A stretch of 64,000 nt of DNA from Owenia fusiformis. Taxonomy: Eukaryota; Annelida; Polychaeta; Sabellida; Oweniidae. Location: positions 25,733,985-25,797,984 of the forward strand of contig CAIIXF020000004.1 in the NCBI GenBank assembly GCA_903813345.2, given 5' to 3'. Of the stretch, positions 1 through 10,191 are shown piece by piece. A program made the translations under genes and the position numbers. A model generated the notes under the pieces. The model saw only the letters and a program-made list of their open reading frames with translations, was not told the DNA's origin and did not search any database. The stretch's first letter is position 1. Each line of letters begins with the position of its first letter.

Positions 1-908
1 CCTGCAGGGTTAGGCACATACGTTTTCTGTTCGAAAGCTTTTGTGGCTAGCCCTAAGGGGTGTATTCGACGAAAGTGCAATATTGGCCAATGGAGCATGT
101 TGTTTAAAGTGCTGTAAAATTGTGACTATCAATTTGATGGTCATGAAATATGGTAGGCGGGTAGGAAATTGAATGATGTACAAATGTGCTAATTATCAGG
201 GAGTAATTACCTAAAATGACAAAGATATGAGGAAAATGGCGACAGGGTTTCCATTTTTTTGACCACCCTGTACTATGATACCACTTCTTGGCAGTTCCTT
301 CCAAATAATATAGTACTATAAACTGTATGAACACTAAAAAAATTATATAATTTTCTTTTTGATAAGTTGATTAAACCATACTTTTTTGATATCACGGTCT
401 AAAGTAAGATATGTCGTATTGGGATTCATATTCATTGATCAAATGTCCATAGGGTATAACTAAAATCATGGCTAAAATCCAGAAAAATCACAGTATGCGA
501 ATTCAATATACTTTGCATGAATACCGAAGTCATGGTTAGTTGAGTGGTATTTTGAGAGACATATTGAACGCTTTTGCAAAGCTAAAGCTATGAGCATTGT
601 ATTATATCTAATTCGATCAGAATTTAGCTTTAAATTGATCTTTAATGAACATGAACAGGGTTCTCACCAGGAAATTTTTAGACCCCGGATTTTACTCCTC
701 AACCATGTAAGATCAGAAATACCCTATTAGGCCTAGTATACTTTCAAAATACTACTATTTAGATTTATCTTCCTTTTTTAATCAAAATATACATTTCTAA
801 AAGGTTTCTGACTTCCTATTCCTTGTTTTTATCCAGTTTTGTATGCAGTATTATTATAGAGTTTTATAGAGTTTTACCACAAATAATGTGACAAAAATAA
901 GTACTTAC

Positions 909-1303
909 TGCCAGTCTTTAGGAGTCTTTGTATCAGCAACAACCAGCAGCTGCCATTCAGTCAATTTTGCTAAACTTTTTATATCCTGTGTAGGAGATGC
1001 AATACTTGTAACAATTATCCATTTATTTGTATCTTTTATGGGACCTACATTATAAACTTCTTTTACTTCGTCTACTTCCTTCTTAGATTCCTCGATGTGA
1101 GATTCCTTATTGGTTTTAGACTTAAAATCAAATCTGCCGTTGAGACGAGACGTTTCCTTGGCAACATATGTTTTCTTGACATGGACTTCTTCATTATATC
1201 TTATAATTTCGTGATTTTGTTGATAATGAGAATAATACATAAAAAGAGAGACGCTAACAAAAGTTAGACCAACTAAAATCACCAGCATGTGTATTCCTTT
1301 CAT
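909..1303 (-). CDS. First coding exon of a DUF288/STELLO-like type II membrane protein (partial)
   Basis: The exon starts at an ATG and encodes a short cytoplasmic tail, one hydrophobic segment at about residues 6-23 (MLVILVGLTFVSVSLFMYY), a charged Lys/Glu-rich stem to about residue 85, and then KWIIVTSIASPTQDIKSLA followed by WQLLVVADTKTPKDW. That last stretch is what I recognise from the start of the DUF288/STELLO-like luminal domain (putative Golgi glycosyltransferases). The open frame runs into a stop, but a good donor (CA|GTAAGT, intron from 908) precedes it, so the exon should end at 909. The remaining catalytic exons would lie to the left; I found none in 1-908, so they are probably outside the window. 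The type II topology is seen in the sequence; the enzymatic role is inferred from the family. Confidence 0.6.
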
Positions 1304-1307
1304 TTTA

Positions 1308-1413
1308 GTACGACTGTTAGTACGACCCTTAATATAACATTTGTTAAAAGTATTTTCAATCTAGTACGACTGTTAGTACGACCCTTAATATAACATGTTA
1401 AGTATTTTCAACC
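1308..1413. repeat. 55-bp direct duplication upstream of the DUF288-like start codon
   Basis: The segment beginning tagtacgactgttagtacg occurs twice, at 1308 and 1363, immediately upstream (minus-strand sense) of the ATG at 1303. It would lie in the 5' UTR or proximal promoter of that gene. It also contains a smaller internal repeat of TAGTACGAC. Confidence 0.8.
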
Positions 1414-1847
1414 GTTTACGAATAAGTTATTTTTAAATTCTGATTCACATCAATAAACACGGTGGTGATTGCCAACGTGAATACAAATGGGGACATGTGG
1501 TTTGATCAATTAGAAATCTTTTTAAAATAAAGGATGATTTCTTATTTTCGAATATTGCATGTCTTGTGAAAATAAGGAAATTAAAATGATAGCAGAATTT
1601 ATTCATAAATGTAATATTACATCAAAGATTGTTATACATTTTAAATATTACTATACCATTGGTTTCTATGACAACTGAAATTTTGAAATGCATTTTTCTC
1701 TGAACCACTTTCACTTATATATTATGTTCCAACCAAAGTGGCATATTGCTATGGTCTCCGAAGAATATATATTATTACCACCTTGCTGGGCCAGTTCTAG
1801 GGGTTTTAGTGCTAGTGTAGAGGGCATTCATTTTACTTTATCGACCT

Positions 1848-3163
1848 GGGGTCATTCATCAAGCCATCGCAAGCACGTCGCAAGCCTGCGATGTCGCAAG
1901 GGCCCTTACGTCCTATTCATCAATCTCGTGCGACTGCGATCGGTAGAATTTCCTGCGACGTCGCAGTGAAATACCCCTATAATGGCCCAAAAAGCGACCG
2001 GTGGTACCCAGTCGCAGTGATTTAAGTTCAAGAAAAATGTCTTAAATTAATTGAATTTCTTTATGAAATTATATGAAAAATTCTAGGACGTACAGATCGA
2101 TATTCGATCCATGATATATTAAAATTGCAGAACATATGCATTATGTTTAACATGTTTGTGATGCTATCAAAAACAGCTAGTTTTCGGCTTGTATTTTTAA
2201 GTACTTCACCGTGCGACCGGTCGCAGTGATTGTGCGTTACACGTGGTTTGAACCCACGTGGCTGTACCCACTCAGTATCCATCAATATCATATTGTCAAT
2301 CTTGCATGACCTGTTTAATCGTCTATTAGCAGCGGTTATTCGTTCAAAATGGCGCAACTGATGATTGATTTCAACCGCAACACTTTAGAGATCGTACAGA
2401 TCCTCTTCAAATATACGATGATGTGGACCTTATTTTGCGATATCGCATGCCTAGGTTAACCATTATAAAAGTTTACGAAATGATACAAGAGGATCTCGAA
2501 AGGATAACTAACAGGTGTACAAGCACGTGCACACTGCGACTAGTCGCAGGGACATCGCAGACTGCGATTTGTTAAGCCCGGTATACACCAATGGGGCAAG
2601 TTGGGACCTCCATAGAGTTAACATTGCGTGGGACCTCGTGGGACCTTTTGGGATTTTGCCCCATGAAGTCCGTGGGACTCCATGGGACTCCGTCGGATTT
2701 TGCCCCAACTTGCCCCATCGAGTCCCATGAGGTCCCATGAAGTCCCACGTGGGACTCGGTGGGACTGGATGGGGCAAGATGGGGCAAAATCCCACGGAGT
2801 CCCATGGAGTCCCATCGAGAATGAACATGTTCATTCTTTCCATGGGGCATCGTGGGATTTTCGATCATAAGACGTGTTGTGTGAAGCTCGACATACACCA
2901 ATGGGGCACGGTGGGATTTGATGGGACTCCATGGGGCACGATGGGGCAAAGTCATCAAGGTCCCATGGGACTTCGTGGGATTCGATGGGGCAAATTGGGA
3001 TTCGATGGGGCAAGATGGGACTCGATGGGGCAAGTGGGATTTTGCCCCATTGGTGTATACCGGGCTTTAATGAATAGGTCGCAGTCGCAGTCACTGCGAC
3101 GTCGCACGGTGGTCGCAGTGTCTGCGATGTTGCAGTGAATTCGATAGCTTGATGAATGAGCCC
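1848..3163. mobile_element. Foldback DNA element with TCGCAG-rich subterminal repeats
   Basis: The left end GGGGTCATTCATCAAGCCATCG and the right end (reverse complement GGGCTCATTCATCAAGCTATCG) form terminal inverted repeats. Inside both ends, CTGCGA/TCGCAG motifs are repeated many times. No transposase frame is visible, so the element is non-autonomous. I could not identify a convincing target-site duplication. A second foldback is nested inside at 2576-3066. Confidence 0.65.
2576..3066. mobile_element. Inner foldback element built from degenerate GGGAC/TGGGGCAA microrepeats
   Basis: The ends are GCCCGGTATACACCAATGGG and its inverse, flanked on both sides by TTAA (2572-2575 and 3067-3070). 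The interior is made of short degenerate units such as TGGGACTCCATGGGGCAA in both orientations. Near the midpoint lies the perfect palindrome GAATGAACATGTTCATTC (about 2819-2837). The small overlapping open frames here are by-products of the repeats. The TTAA flanks suggest a piggyBac-like target, but TTA or TAA is equally possible. Confidence 0.65.
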
Positions 3164-3315
3164 TCTGAGCAAAATGTGACGTCATAGTAGTAGTCAATAC
3201 TGCCGGTCAAGAATGCAATTCTCGACCGGCAATTTTCCCCGGGAAATTAGATATCGTTCAGTGCGTAAGATTTTCTTGCTGTTTCAGTCCTGGTCATTAA
3301 CGGTGGTAATAATAC

Positions 3316-3410
3316 TAATAACGTCATTTCTGTGGGCAATATAGTGAAATATTGGACCTTGGGCCTTCGGTCCAATATTTCACTATATTGCCCTTCGAAA
3401 TGACGTTGTT
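3316..3410. repeat. Hairpin-forming inverted repeat
   Basis: GGCAATATAGTGAAATATTGGACC is followed after a short CTTCGG-type loop by its inverse, and the outer flanks AACGTCATTTC and GAAATGACGTT continue the pairing. It is a MITE-like hairpin downstream of the astacin gene. A comparable hairpin with similar style is at about 13690-13800. Confidence 0.7.
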
Positions 3411-3902
3411 GTACTAATGTTTTAAATAGTATTGTACCATTGGTTTCTAGTGAGAACTGAAATTTTGAAATCATTTTTCTCTGAATGACTCTCATTTATG
3501 GTCTCCAATTTTTTGAGGACGGTGTTCGATCTGTTACCATGGCAACAGATAAATTGACACAATTGACACTGAAGGTCAAAAATGTATTTTTGCGACTTAA
3601 TTCAAATTGACCATCTTTCTTTCAAAATCATCTACTAGTTCTCAGAAGTTTAAATCTGACTTTAGATTTGAGATTTGACCCCTAATGGTTGACCATCAAT
3701 GACCTTCTAAATCAACAAGTTGATTTTTCAACTAATCCAAAATTCAAATTGATCCAAAAAGTTATCTTTATCAAACAATACCTACTAAGGTCTGAAAATG
3801 AAAAAGTTCAATAGCCAACATATTTGTTCAGAAAAATAGCAATTATTTTTCATTTGTGCATTGCTTACATTTTAAATACTTTTGAAAACTAAACACACAT
3901 AA

Positions 3903-4114
3903 CTATCGAGGTATTTCAAATTCATCCAAGATCTTGTGAAAGTCATCCCTGCTCTCAGTGTTAATCCGCCAACACTTGTTTGAAAAATGCACTTGCAGAT
4001 CATAAGTCCCAATATTAACCGTGCCATGACTGTTTTCATAGTGTTGCCCATGCACCTCGTGTCTCTTTTTCGCAAACTCACCCGGCAAAAGTTGAGCCTT
4101 TTTCGCAAATGCAC
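3903..4114 (-). CDS. Astacin gene exon 16: end of the ITIH C-terminal region and stop codon
   Basis: The acceptor TTCTACTCCAG lies just before 4114 and the exon begins in phase 1. It encodes a basic stretch (GAFAKKAQLLPGEFAKKRH), then NIGTYDLQVHF, SNKCWRIN and a short acidic tail ending EFEIPR, followed by TAG at 3903-3905. A closing Cys-Trp-Arg (CWR) motif near the C-terminus is what inter-alpha-trypsin inhibitor heavy-chain C-terminal domains show. No clear polyadenylation signal is visible in the next few hundred bases. Confidence 0.8.
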
Positions 4115-4676
4115 CTGGAGTAGAATTATTTCGTCATTTAGAATTTCAGGTAATCAAAATATTTGTTTTCTTAATTTTTCAGTTAAGACTGATCACATTG
4201 TCTTTATAAAGATTAAGGAATTAAGGTATCAACGTCACAATGCATTTTGTGCGATGATCTTGGGTCTTATTGCTCATTAAGTGCAGTTTCATTTCGTTTC
4301 GTGTAAAAAAGTGGATTGGATCAGGAATTTACAAAAGCTGGAAATTATATAGACCATGTCATTTCTTTGCACTCGTTGATTACTTATATACGGAGATATG
4401 ATTTATTCTTTTCATTTGTATTGCTTTTTTAACCACCAGATTTTTGAACAATTTAAATCTCAAAATCGAAATTGGAAATTGTTAACAGTATAATGTGGCA
4501 TTATACAGTGACATACTGGTAATCATCTGGATATGACGGTGCATGTTGTTACATAGAATCAACTATAAAGAAATTCTATATTTTGTAAATTTCTGATCAA
4601 ACCCGCTTTTTACATGGAACCAATCCACTTTGATCCAATCTATATTTTAATGCTTACTGGTGCAAACGATATTAAA

Positions 4677-4957
4677 AGGATATCCTATGATTTTGAGGAA
4701 TAGGATTTTTATCTACGAGGTGATATTGATATCTTCACGAGAGAGCAAAGCGAACGAGTGCATATATATCAATATCACCGAGTAGATTAAAATGATTTTC
4801 TGAAAAAATCATAGGATATTCTCATTATCCTACACTTACTAGTAGCGTACTAAATATATAATATCATTGAAAGATGAATTTCATGCCAAATAGAGTCAAT
4901 TTGGCGGAAATCAACAAGCGGAGTATATCGTCACAATATCCTCCGCATATTGGGTTT
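4677..4957. repeat. Intronic inverted-repeat element, copy A
   Basis: About 280 bp, roughly 85% identical by eye to the reverse complement of 7498-7777. It contains its own small inverted repeat (ATCCTATGATTTT ... AAAATCATAGGATA). It lies in the intron between exons 15 and 16. The adjacent segment to about 5040 repeats CGGAGTATATCGTCAC twice more. Confidence 0.85.
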
Positions 4958-5158
4958 TCCGGAGTATATCGTCACGATATCCTCCGCATATTGGTTTTCT
5001 GGAGAATATCGTGGCGATGTCCTCCGGCAGTCTCCGGCCATTCATTCTGTCAATAGATATCATATTTATTATTTAATGTTATTATACATCATGGGCTTTC
5101 AACTGAAAGCCCATGTATACATTTAGCACACTAAGTGTAGGATAATCTTATTTCTTAC

Positions 5159-5626
5159 CCATAATTCCATCGGCATTGGGAGATAAACCAGTTTTCTTGG
5201 TGAAGGAAAAACTTAACATATCCACTTTTCTTCTTATGGTGCCCTTAGATATGATGATCAGAAACGCTTCATCTTCAAAAAACACGTACAGATCATTACC
5301 CCTCTTTAACTTCAATTTCCCATCATGCAATTGTATGCTTGATACACCACTTCCGGTCCAAGGAAAGATAGCTTGCTTGCCATTGTCTTCTAGCATGATG
5401 CTATTTGGATCTATATGAAGCTGAGTCCTTCCTTTCCTTATCCACATTTTGCTGAAGTAATTCACAACCCCATTGTCCCGTTTGTGGATCTCTTCATGGC
5501 CAAAAGTGGATCTAATTTCTGGAAACGTAAAACTTGAAACTTTCAATGAATGGATATTGACGAATTGGAAAACAAGTACATGTAGCCCTGTTCCTCGGTT
5601 TTGATTGGTTTCGATGAGTCTGTGCC
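5159..5626 (-). CDS. Astacin gene exon 15: core of the ITIH C-terminal (vWD-like) domain
   Basis: The exon is 468 nt, phase 1 to phase 1, between acceptor AGTATTCCCAG and donor ATGG|GTAAGA. It encodes HRLIETNQNRGTGLHVLVF, a beta-rich run with WIRKGRTQLHI and DGKLKLKRGNDLYVFF, and ends LSPNADGIMG. That last motif resembles the conserved TxGLLG/GLSPxxHGLLG segment of inter-alpha-trypsin inhibitor heavy chains. Reading continues smoothly from exon 14 (VKDGNLG). Upstream sequence in the same open frame (to 5729) is intronic and belongs to a dispersed repeat. Confidence 0.8.
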
Positions 5627-5697
5627 CTGGGAATACTAAACCACATATTCCAAGCTGTGCCATACAATAATTAATGGCCAATTGATGATTTGCGATC

Positions 5698-6010
5698 ACC
5701 GAATGGATTCTGTCTTTTAGTGACGTCACAATTAGGTCACCCAGCTTGAGATGCTTGATTTTGAGAGATTATCTTCTATATTTCGTGCTTTATTGATTTA
5801 TTTTTCACGAAAGCGTTCGATTTGACTAGATCAACATTCATGCTTAGCACATACCTATATATAGTCTAAGATCTTACGGACATGATTTAGATAGCGGTTA
5901 AGCGCCCCCCCCCGATTAAAACGGGGGGGGGGGGCGCTTATAGGCATCGATGTTTAGTATGAATTTCATTCAAACTTCGCACATATATCATCTAGTCAAA
6001 TCGGCATACT
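5698..6010. repeat. Dispersed repeat with a GC hairpin, copy 1
   Basis: From GAATGGATTCTGTCTTTTAG through TTTCACGAAAGCGTTCGATTTG to the GC hairpin AAGCGCCCCC...GGGGGCGCTT (about 5893-5940), this matches 40015-40275. It sits in the intron between exons 14 and 15. No coding capacity is visible. Confidence 0.8.
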
Positions 6011-6499
6011 TGGTAAATATCCGACCCATGGTTTTCATAAAAGAAACGACAATATTTTTAGCTCAAAACTACCACGTGTCCGCCATTTCGTGATTCCATC
6101 ATGTCTAATATCATTTCTCTATGACGTCACACCAATAAGACGAAATACATGACAACAGTATCCATAAACAAAATTCCTGAATTCTGATCGCAAAAGGTCA
6201 ATTCCTAATTCTTTATTCAAAACAACAATAAGAACTGGAAGCTAATTCGTTTAAATGATCAAAATATGACCCACATTTTCAAATGACTATCACTAAGTAC
6301 ACGTATATGAAACCACATCAAACGCCGAATCAAAGTCGAATCGAAATCAAACAACTATAAAAAAGGTAAAAAAAGGAGAGATTAAACAACACGTTTTTAG
6401 GATTAGTTGTCCCCTTCGTAGTATTACCCGATTGATTATAAAGCTATAAGGAAAATACTTGTAATTAGGTGCCTGGAGATAAGCAATTGCGAGGGAACA

Positions 6500-6900
6500 G
6501 TAATCCTGGGGATCATAATAGAGAGATTTCGCAACTCACTTATAGCATGATAAATGTGATGTACATGTACTTATAAATTGTCGTCTACGTAAGAATAATC
6601 ACACTAAGGATGACTTCTTGTAATTAATTAGGTGAGTAATCCTGGGGATCATAATAGAGAGATTTCGCAACTCACTTATAGCATGTTTATTATTCCCGTG
6701 TGCAGTTTAACTTATGAATCATTTGATTACGTCATCATTGATTGCGCAATGTGATAAGTGTGATGTACTTATAAATTGTCGTCTACGTAAGAATAATCAC
6801 ACTAGTGGATGTATAGAGCTGCGCAATAAGTGATGACGTAATCAAACGCTTCATAAGTTATACGGGAATAACAAACATGTTATACGTGAGTTGATGAACA
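6500..6900. repeat. Direct and inverted repeats (MITE-like) in intron 14
   Basis: The segment GTAATCCTGGGGATCATAATAG...CTTATAGCATG occurs at about 6500 and again at 6637. From 6685 an inverted pair (GTTTATTATTCCCGTGTG ... CGGGAATAACAAAC) closes near 6885 with ATGACGTAATCAAA inside each arm. The layout suggests a MITE that duplicated part of its flank. Confidence 0.65.
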
Positions 6901-7206
6901 TGCCAGGCTGACTTCTATTATAAGTAAATACGGTAACCCTTGTGATTTAAAGAGCGTTGTATTCGGCTATCACGAACATATAACTGAAAATGACATGATC
7001 AAAATAGGTGAAATTGTTCTCCAAATGAGTATAAAAAGAGCTCGTTTAATGCGAGCGTACACTGGTAACCAGATGTAAAAGGGAGACCAAAAACACTTTC
7101 TGTAAATAGTTTCAACTTTATTATGTACATGTATATATGTTGTAAATGATAAAACTACTCTGTTTAACTACAGGTTAATAAATTAATAATAATAAAAGAG
7201 TATTAC

Positions 7207-7416
7207 CTAGGTTGCCATCTTTTACAAATAAGTATGAATGATCCATTTTTCCAACAAACTCGAAGCATATGGGATATTTCCTTTTCGCGCCATTTATGTA
7301 CAGTCTAATATGTGGATCCCCGCAAACTTTAATTCCGTCTTCGTTCTCATTGCAAAATGGGAGGAAGCTGTTGTCATGGCAATCAGAGTGGTCCTTGCAC
7401 GTTTTTGGAGTTGTTG
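7207..7416 (-). CDS. Astacin gene exon 14: Cys motif and GDPH start of the ITIH C-terminal domain
   Basis: The exon is 210 nt, phase 1-1, acceptor TTTCCATAG, donor CTAG|GTAATA. It starts with the last Thr residues of the mucin-like linker (TTPKTC), continues with a small Cys cluster (CKDHSDCHDNSFLPFC), and then CGDPHIRLYINGAKRKYPIC and FEFVGKMDHSYLFVKDG. GDPH followed by a G-(x)n-P-(I/L)CF(E/N) segment is the start of the ITIH heavy-chain C-terminal domain and also of vWD domains. GD|PH is the bond cleaved in ITIH precursors and in the MUC2/MUC5AC D4 domain; cleavage here is inference. Confidence 0.8.
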
Positions 7417-7497
7417 CTATGGAAATGATGTTGAGCACGTATTAATGACCGCAAGTTATTACGGGCTTATATAATCATTCTTTCTGTCGATTTGGCA

Positions 7498-7777
7498 ATA
7501 TGCGGAGATATTGTGACGACAAACTCCGTTTGTTGATTTTCAGCCTTATTGAACTATTTGACATGAAATTCATTTTTCAATGATATTATACATTCAGTAC
7601 ACTACTAGTAAGTGTAGGATAATAAGAACATCCAATGATTTTTTCAGAATATCGTTTTAATCTACTCGGTGATATTGATATATGCACTCGTTCGCTTCGC
7701 TCTCTCGTTCAGATATGAATATCACCTCGTAGATAAAAATGATATTTCTCAGAATCATAGGATATCCTATAAATATC
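7498..7777. repeat. Intronic inverted-repeat element, copy B
   Basis: Reverse-complement partner of 4677-4957, located in the intron between exons 13 and 14. The two copies therefore bracket exons 14 and 15 in opposite orientation. A degenerate relative is at about 7905-8000. Confidence 0.85.
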
Positions 7778-8037
7778 AGCCCCATGTGCGGCTGATATCA
7801 TTCTTCAACCGCATATCTGTATGATAAACGAATTGGAATTTTTGATTTTTTAAATCTTTTGATTGTAATCATGGAATGAACCCAATATCAGATTATTTCT
7901 CGTGATATCATTTTATTGCCTCGTAGTTAACAAAACTCATTCGCTTTGCTCACACGTATTGATATTCTATTAACTCGTCGATAAAGATGATATCACTCGT
8001 GGAAGAAAATCTTATGTAATTGAATAGGTCTACTAAC

Positions 8038-8577
8038 TTGTAGTTGTAAGTTCTGCAGGTATAACTGGTTCTTCTGTTGTCGTGGATGGAGGTTCTGTAG
8101 TACTCGTTGTCGTAGTTGGGGGTTCTGTTGTACTTGTTGTCGTAGTTGGTGGTTCTGTAGTACTTGTCGTAGTTGATGGTTCTGTTGAGGTTGTTGTCGT
8201 AGTTGGGAGTTCTGTAGTACTTGTCGTAGTTGATGGTTCTGTTGTACTTGTTGTCGTAGTTGGGGGTTCTGTAGTACTTGTCGTAGTTGATGGTTCTGTT
8301 GTACTTGTTGTCGTAGTTGGAGGTTGGGTAGTACTTGTTGACGTAGTTGGTGGTTCTGTAGTACTTGTCGTAGTTGGGGGTTCTGTAGTACTTGCTGTCG
8401 TAGTTGGTGGTTCTGTTGTACTCGTTGTCGTAGTTGGTGGTTCTGTTGTACTTGTTGTCGTAGTTGGTGCTTCTGTTGTACTTGTTGTCGAAGTTGGGGG
8501 TTCTGTAGTACTTGTTGTCGTAGTTGTTGTCGTAGTTGAAGGTTGGGTAGTAGTTGTTGTTGTCGTAGTTGTTGTTG
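8038..8577 (-). CDS. Astacin gene exon 13: Thr/Pro-rich mucin-like linker
   Basis: The exon is 540 nt (180 codons), phase 1-1, acceptor AACATATAG|CAACAAC, donor ACAA|GTTAGT. In the frame set by its neighbours it encodes repeats of the type TTTTSTTEPP, a typical densely O-glycosylated linker. Two other frames are also open because of the repeat structure and would give Tyr/Asn-rich or Val/Gly-rich strings; neither fits the exon phases. The linker separates the protease, CUB and module part from the GDPH domain. Confidence 0.85.
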
Positions 8578-8691
8578 CTATATGTTAATTTGAAGATGTT
8601 AAAGATGAGAATGTAACGGCAACAATAAAATATCACATATGATTATAATTAATTTATACATAATCAATCTGATAATACAATACTAGTTATA

Positions 8692-8904
8692 CGAGTATAT
8701 TCGGTAATGCCTACTGCCTAAACATAACACAATAACCCGAGTATATTCGGGGATACCTAAGGCCTAAACATAATGTAATAATACGAGTATATTCGGGAAT
8801 ACCTACGGTCTAAACATAATACGAGTTATATTCGGGGATACATACGGCCTAAATATGATGCAATAATGCGAGTATATTCGGGAATACATACGGTCTAAAC
8901 ATAT
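8692..8904. repeat. Minisatellite (~38-47 bp, about 5 units) overlapping a splice donor
   Basis: Units begin CGAGTATATTCGG and end near CGGTCTAAACATA. The last unit includes the final bases and donor of exon 12 (GTTTAGACC|GTATGTATT on the minus strand), so donor-like copies are repeated downstream. Some units keep GT at the equivalent site (GTAGGT, GTATGT) and at least one has lost it. Confidence 0.85.
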
Positions 8905-9194
8905 GACTCTAAACTTAGAGTCCTCTTCCCAACCAGATGCACCAAATCTTTCCCAAGTAGGAACTATATCTGTAGGGCTCATGGCTATACTAGATGCAAG
9001 CGCATAAATTGAAGTATCCCCAATTTTTTGACCAATATTCCAGCGTTTATACGTTGCAAGGTAATACATGTAAAAGTTGGCATTATCATGTTTATAGGCT
9101 GGCCGTTCGTCATTCAGCTCTGAAGTTTTTGACCAGGTTCCTTCAAAAGACGAGGCAGAAGATGTAACTCCTATTGACTCGCACGTTGAACTAC
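8892..9194 (-). CDS. Astacin gene exon 12: fifth Tyr/Trp module
   Basis: The exon is 303 nt (101 codons), phase 1-1, acceptor TTTTTCCAG, donor GACC|GTATGT. It encodes one complete module: FEGTWSK, NDERPAYKHDNANFYMYYL, RWNIGQKIGD, SSIAMSPTDIVPTWERF and GASGWEEDSKFRVIC. Shared landmarks with the other copies are an aromatic G-x-(Y/W) start, (R/Y)PxYxH, F-x-YY, W-x-IG, a Ser/Pro loop, a central Trp and a closing Cys. I do not recognise a named family. It would sit extracellularly and may bind ligand or matrix; that is inference. Confidence 0.8.
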
Positions 9195-9249
9195 CTGGAA
9201 AAAGACCACAAAAAGCTTCATTATAATACAGGTTTTTCTAGCACACTAT

Positions 9250-9510
9250 CACGCGGTCTTAAATTCGATCGTTAATTTGAATTTTTGACCTACCAGGTGC
9301 TTGAAAATCAAGGATTGCGAGTCTCATACTGCACCGTTTTTCGTCAAACTTATACCATTAAAATCAGAACAAAATTGCCTTTTTGTCGGTGCATTACTTT
9401 ATTGTAAAGAGTCACTCGTTCTAGCAGCGTTTTGGTCCCCAGCTGTTAGAAGGCCTTCTTACAGCTGGGGACCAAAATGCCGCTGGAAGTAGGGACTCTG
9501 TTAAAAATTC
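9250..9510. mobile_element. Half copy of a palindromic MITE
   Basis: It matches the left arm and centre of 15993-16398, including GGTCCCCAGCTGT ... ACAGCTGGGGACC around AAGGCCTT, but the right arm stops after GGGACTCTGTT. It is a truncated copy in the intron between exons 11 and 12. Confidence 0.8.
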
Positions 9511-9867
9511 CCAAACTTGACCATTCCCCGCGATTTAACGTCTACATGTATGTTATCATTTTCTGTCGAATGCCCATTGTAAACACCATGTTGAATTCCC
9601 AATATCGTTGAATAGCTAGCTTTTTTTAATTCAAAATATCTGGTTAAAATACAGAAATAATATACATCTAAAGATGGCGCCTAATGAAATACAGATTTTC
9701 CTTAATTTATTTTACTATAATCATTTAATAATTTTTGGTTTATTCGATGGTCTTGTACATGTCATATTGATTGATTGTGCCCTCGTTGGTAACAGCGGCT
9801 CAACTCATTGATAATTCTCAGTATTCTTAGTATTTTGCTCTGGTAAGATATTTCATGAATAACGTAC

Positions 9868-10191
9868 GTTTTAAACAAGTAAAACCGACTCCCGTCATGG
9901 GCGCCCAACCATTAGCACCGAAGCCCTCTGGCGTTACAGTTAGTTCTTGTGGATAAACGACGGATTGTTTAAACGTTACTCCACGCGAATCAGAACCTAT
10001 CATAGTTCCAATATACCAATCGCCATATTCTGTGTAGTATAAGAAGTTTGTATTCCCGATGGTCGCATAAACTGGTCGGTTTTTGTATTCATCAACTTGT
10101 AATTTATAGAGACCAAGTCTTCCTTTTTGGGGAACATCACCAGAATCCCCATTTATGGATAGGAATATTTCGTCACATGGTGGCTGCTTAT
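9868..10191 (-). CDS. Astacin gene exon 11: fourth Tyr/Trp module
   Basis: The exon is 324 nt (108 codons), phase 1-1, acceptor TTAATTTTAG, donor AAAC|GTACGT. It encodes DKQPPCDEIFLSIN, GRLGLYKLQVDEYKNRPVYA, FLYYTEYGDWYIGTMIGSD and GFGANGWAPMTGVGFTCLK. The landmarks (GxY, RPVY, LYY, WYIG, GANGW, closing Cys) match exon 12. It joins exon 10 (CVEPS) and exon 12 without changing frame, as expected for a shuffled phase-1 module. Confidence 0.85.

Noticed and set aside
2508-3172. Several overlapping small frames rich in SPTESHG/WDSMGQ
   Set aside because: Products of the microrepeats of the inner foldback, open in many frames and on both strands.
7950-8636. 228-codon minus frame rich in NYDNKYYRT repeats and a Val/Gly-rich plus frame
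   Set aside because: Alternative frames of the mucin exon; only the Thr/Pro frame fits the splice phases on both sides.
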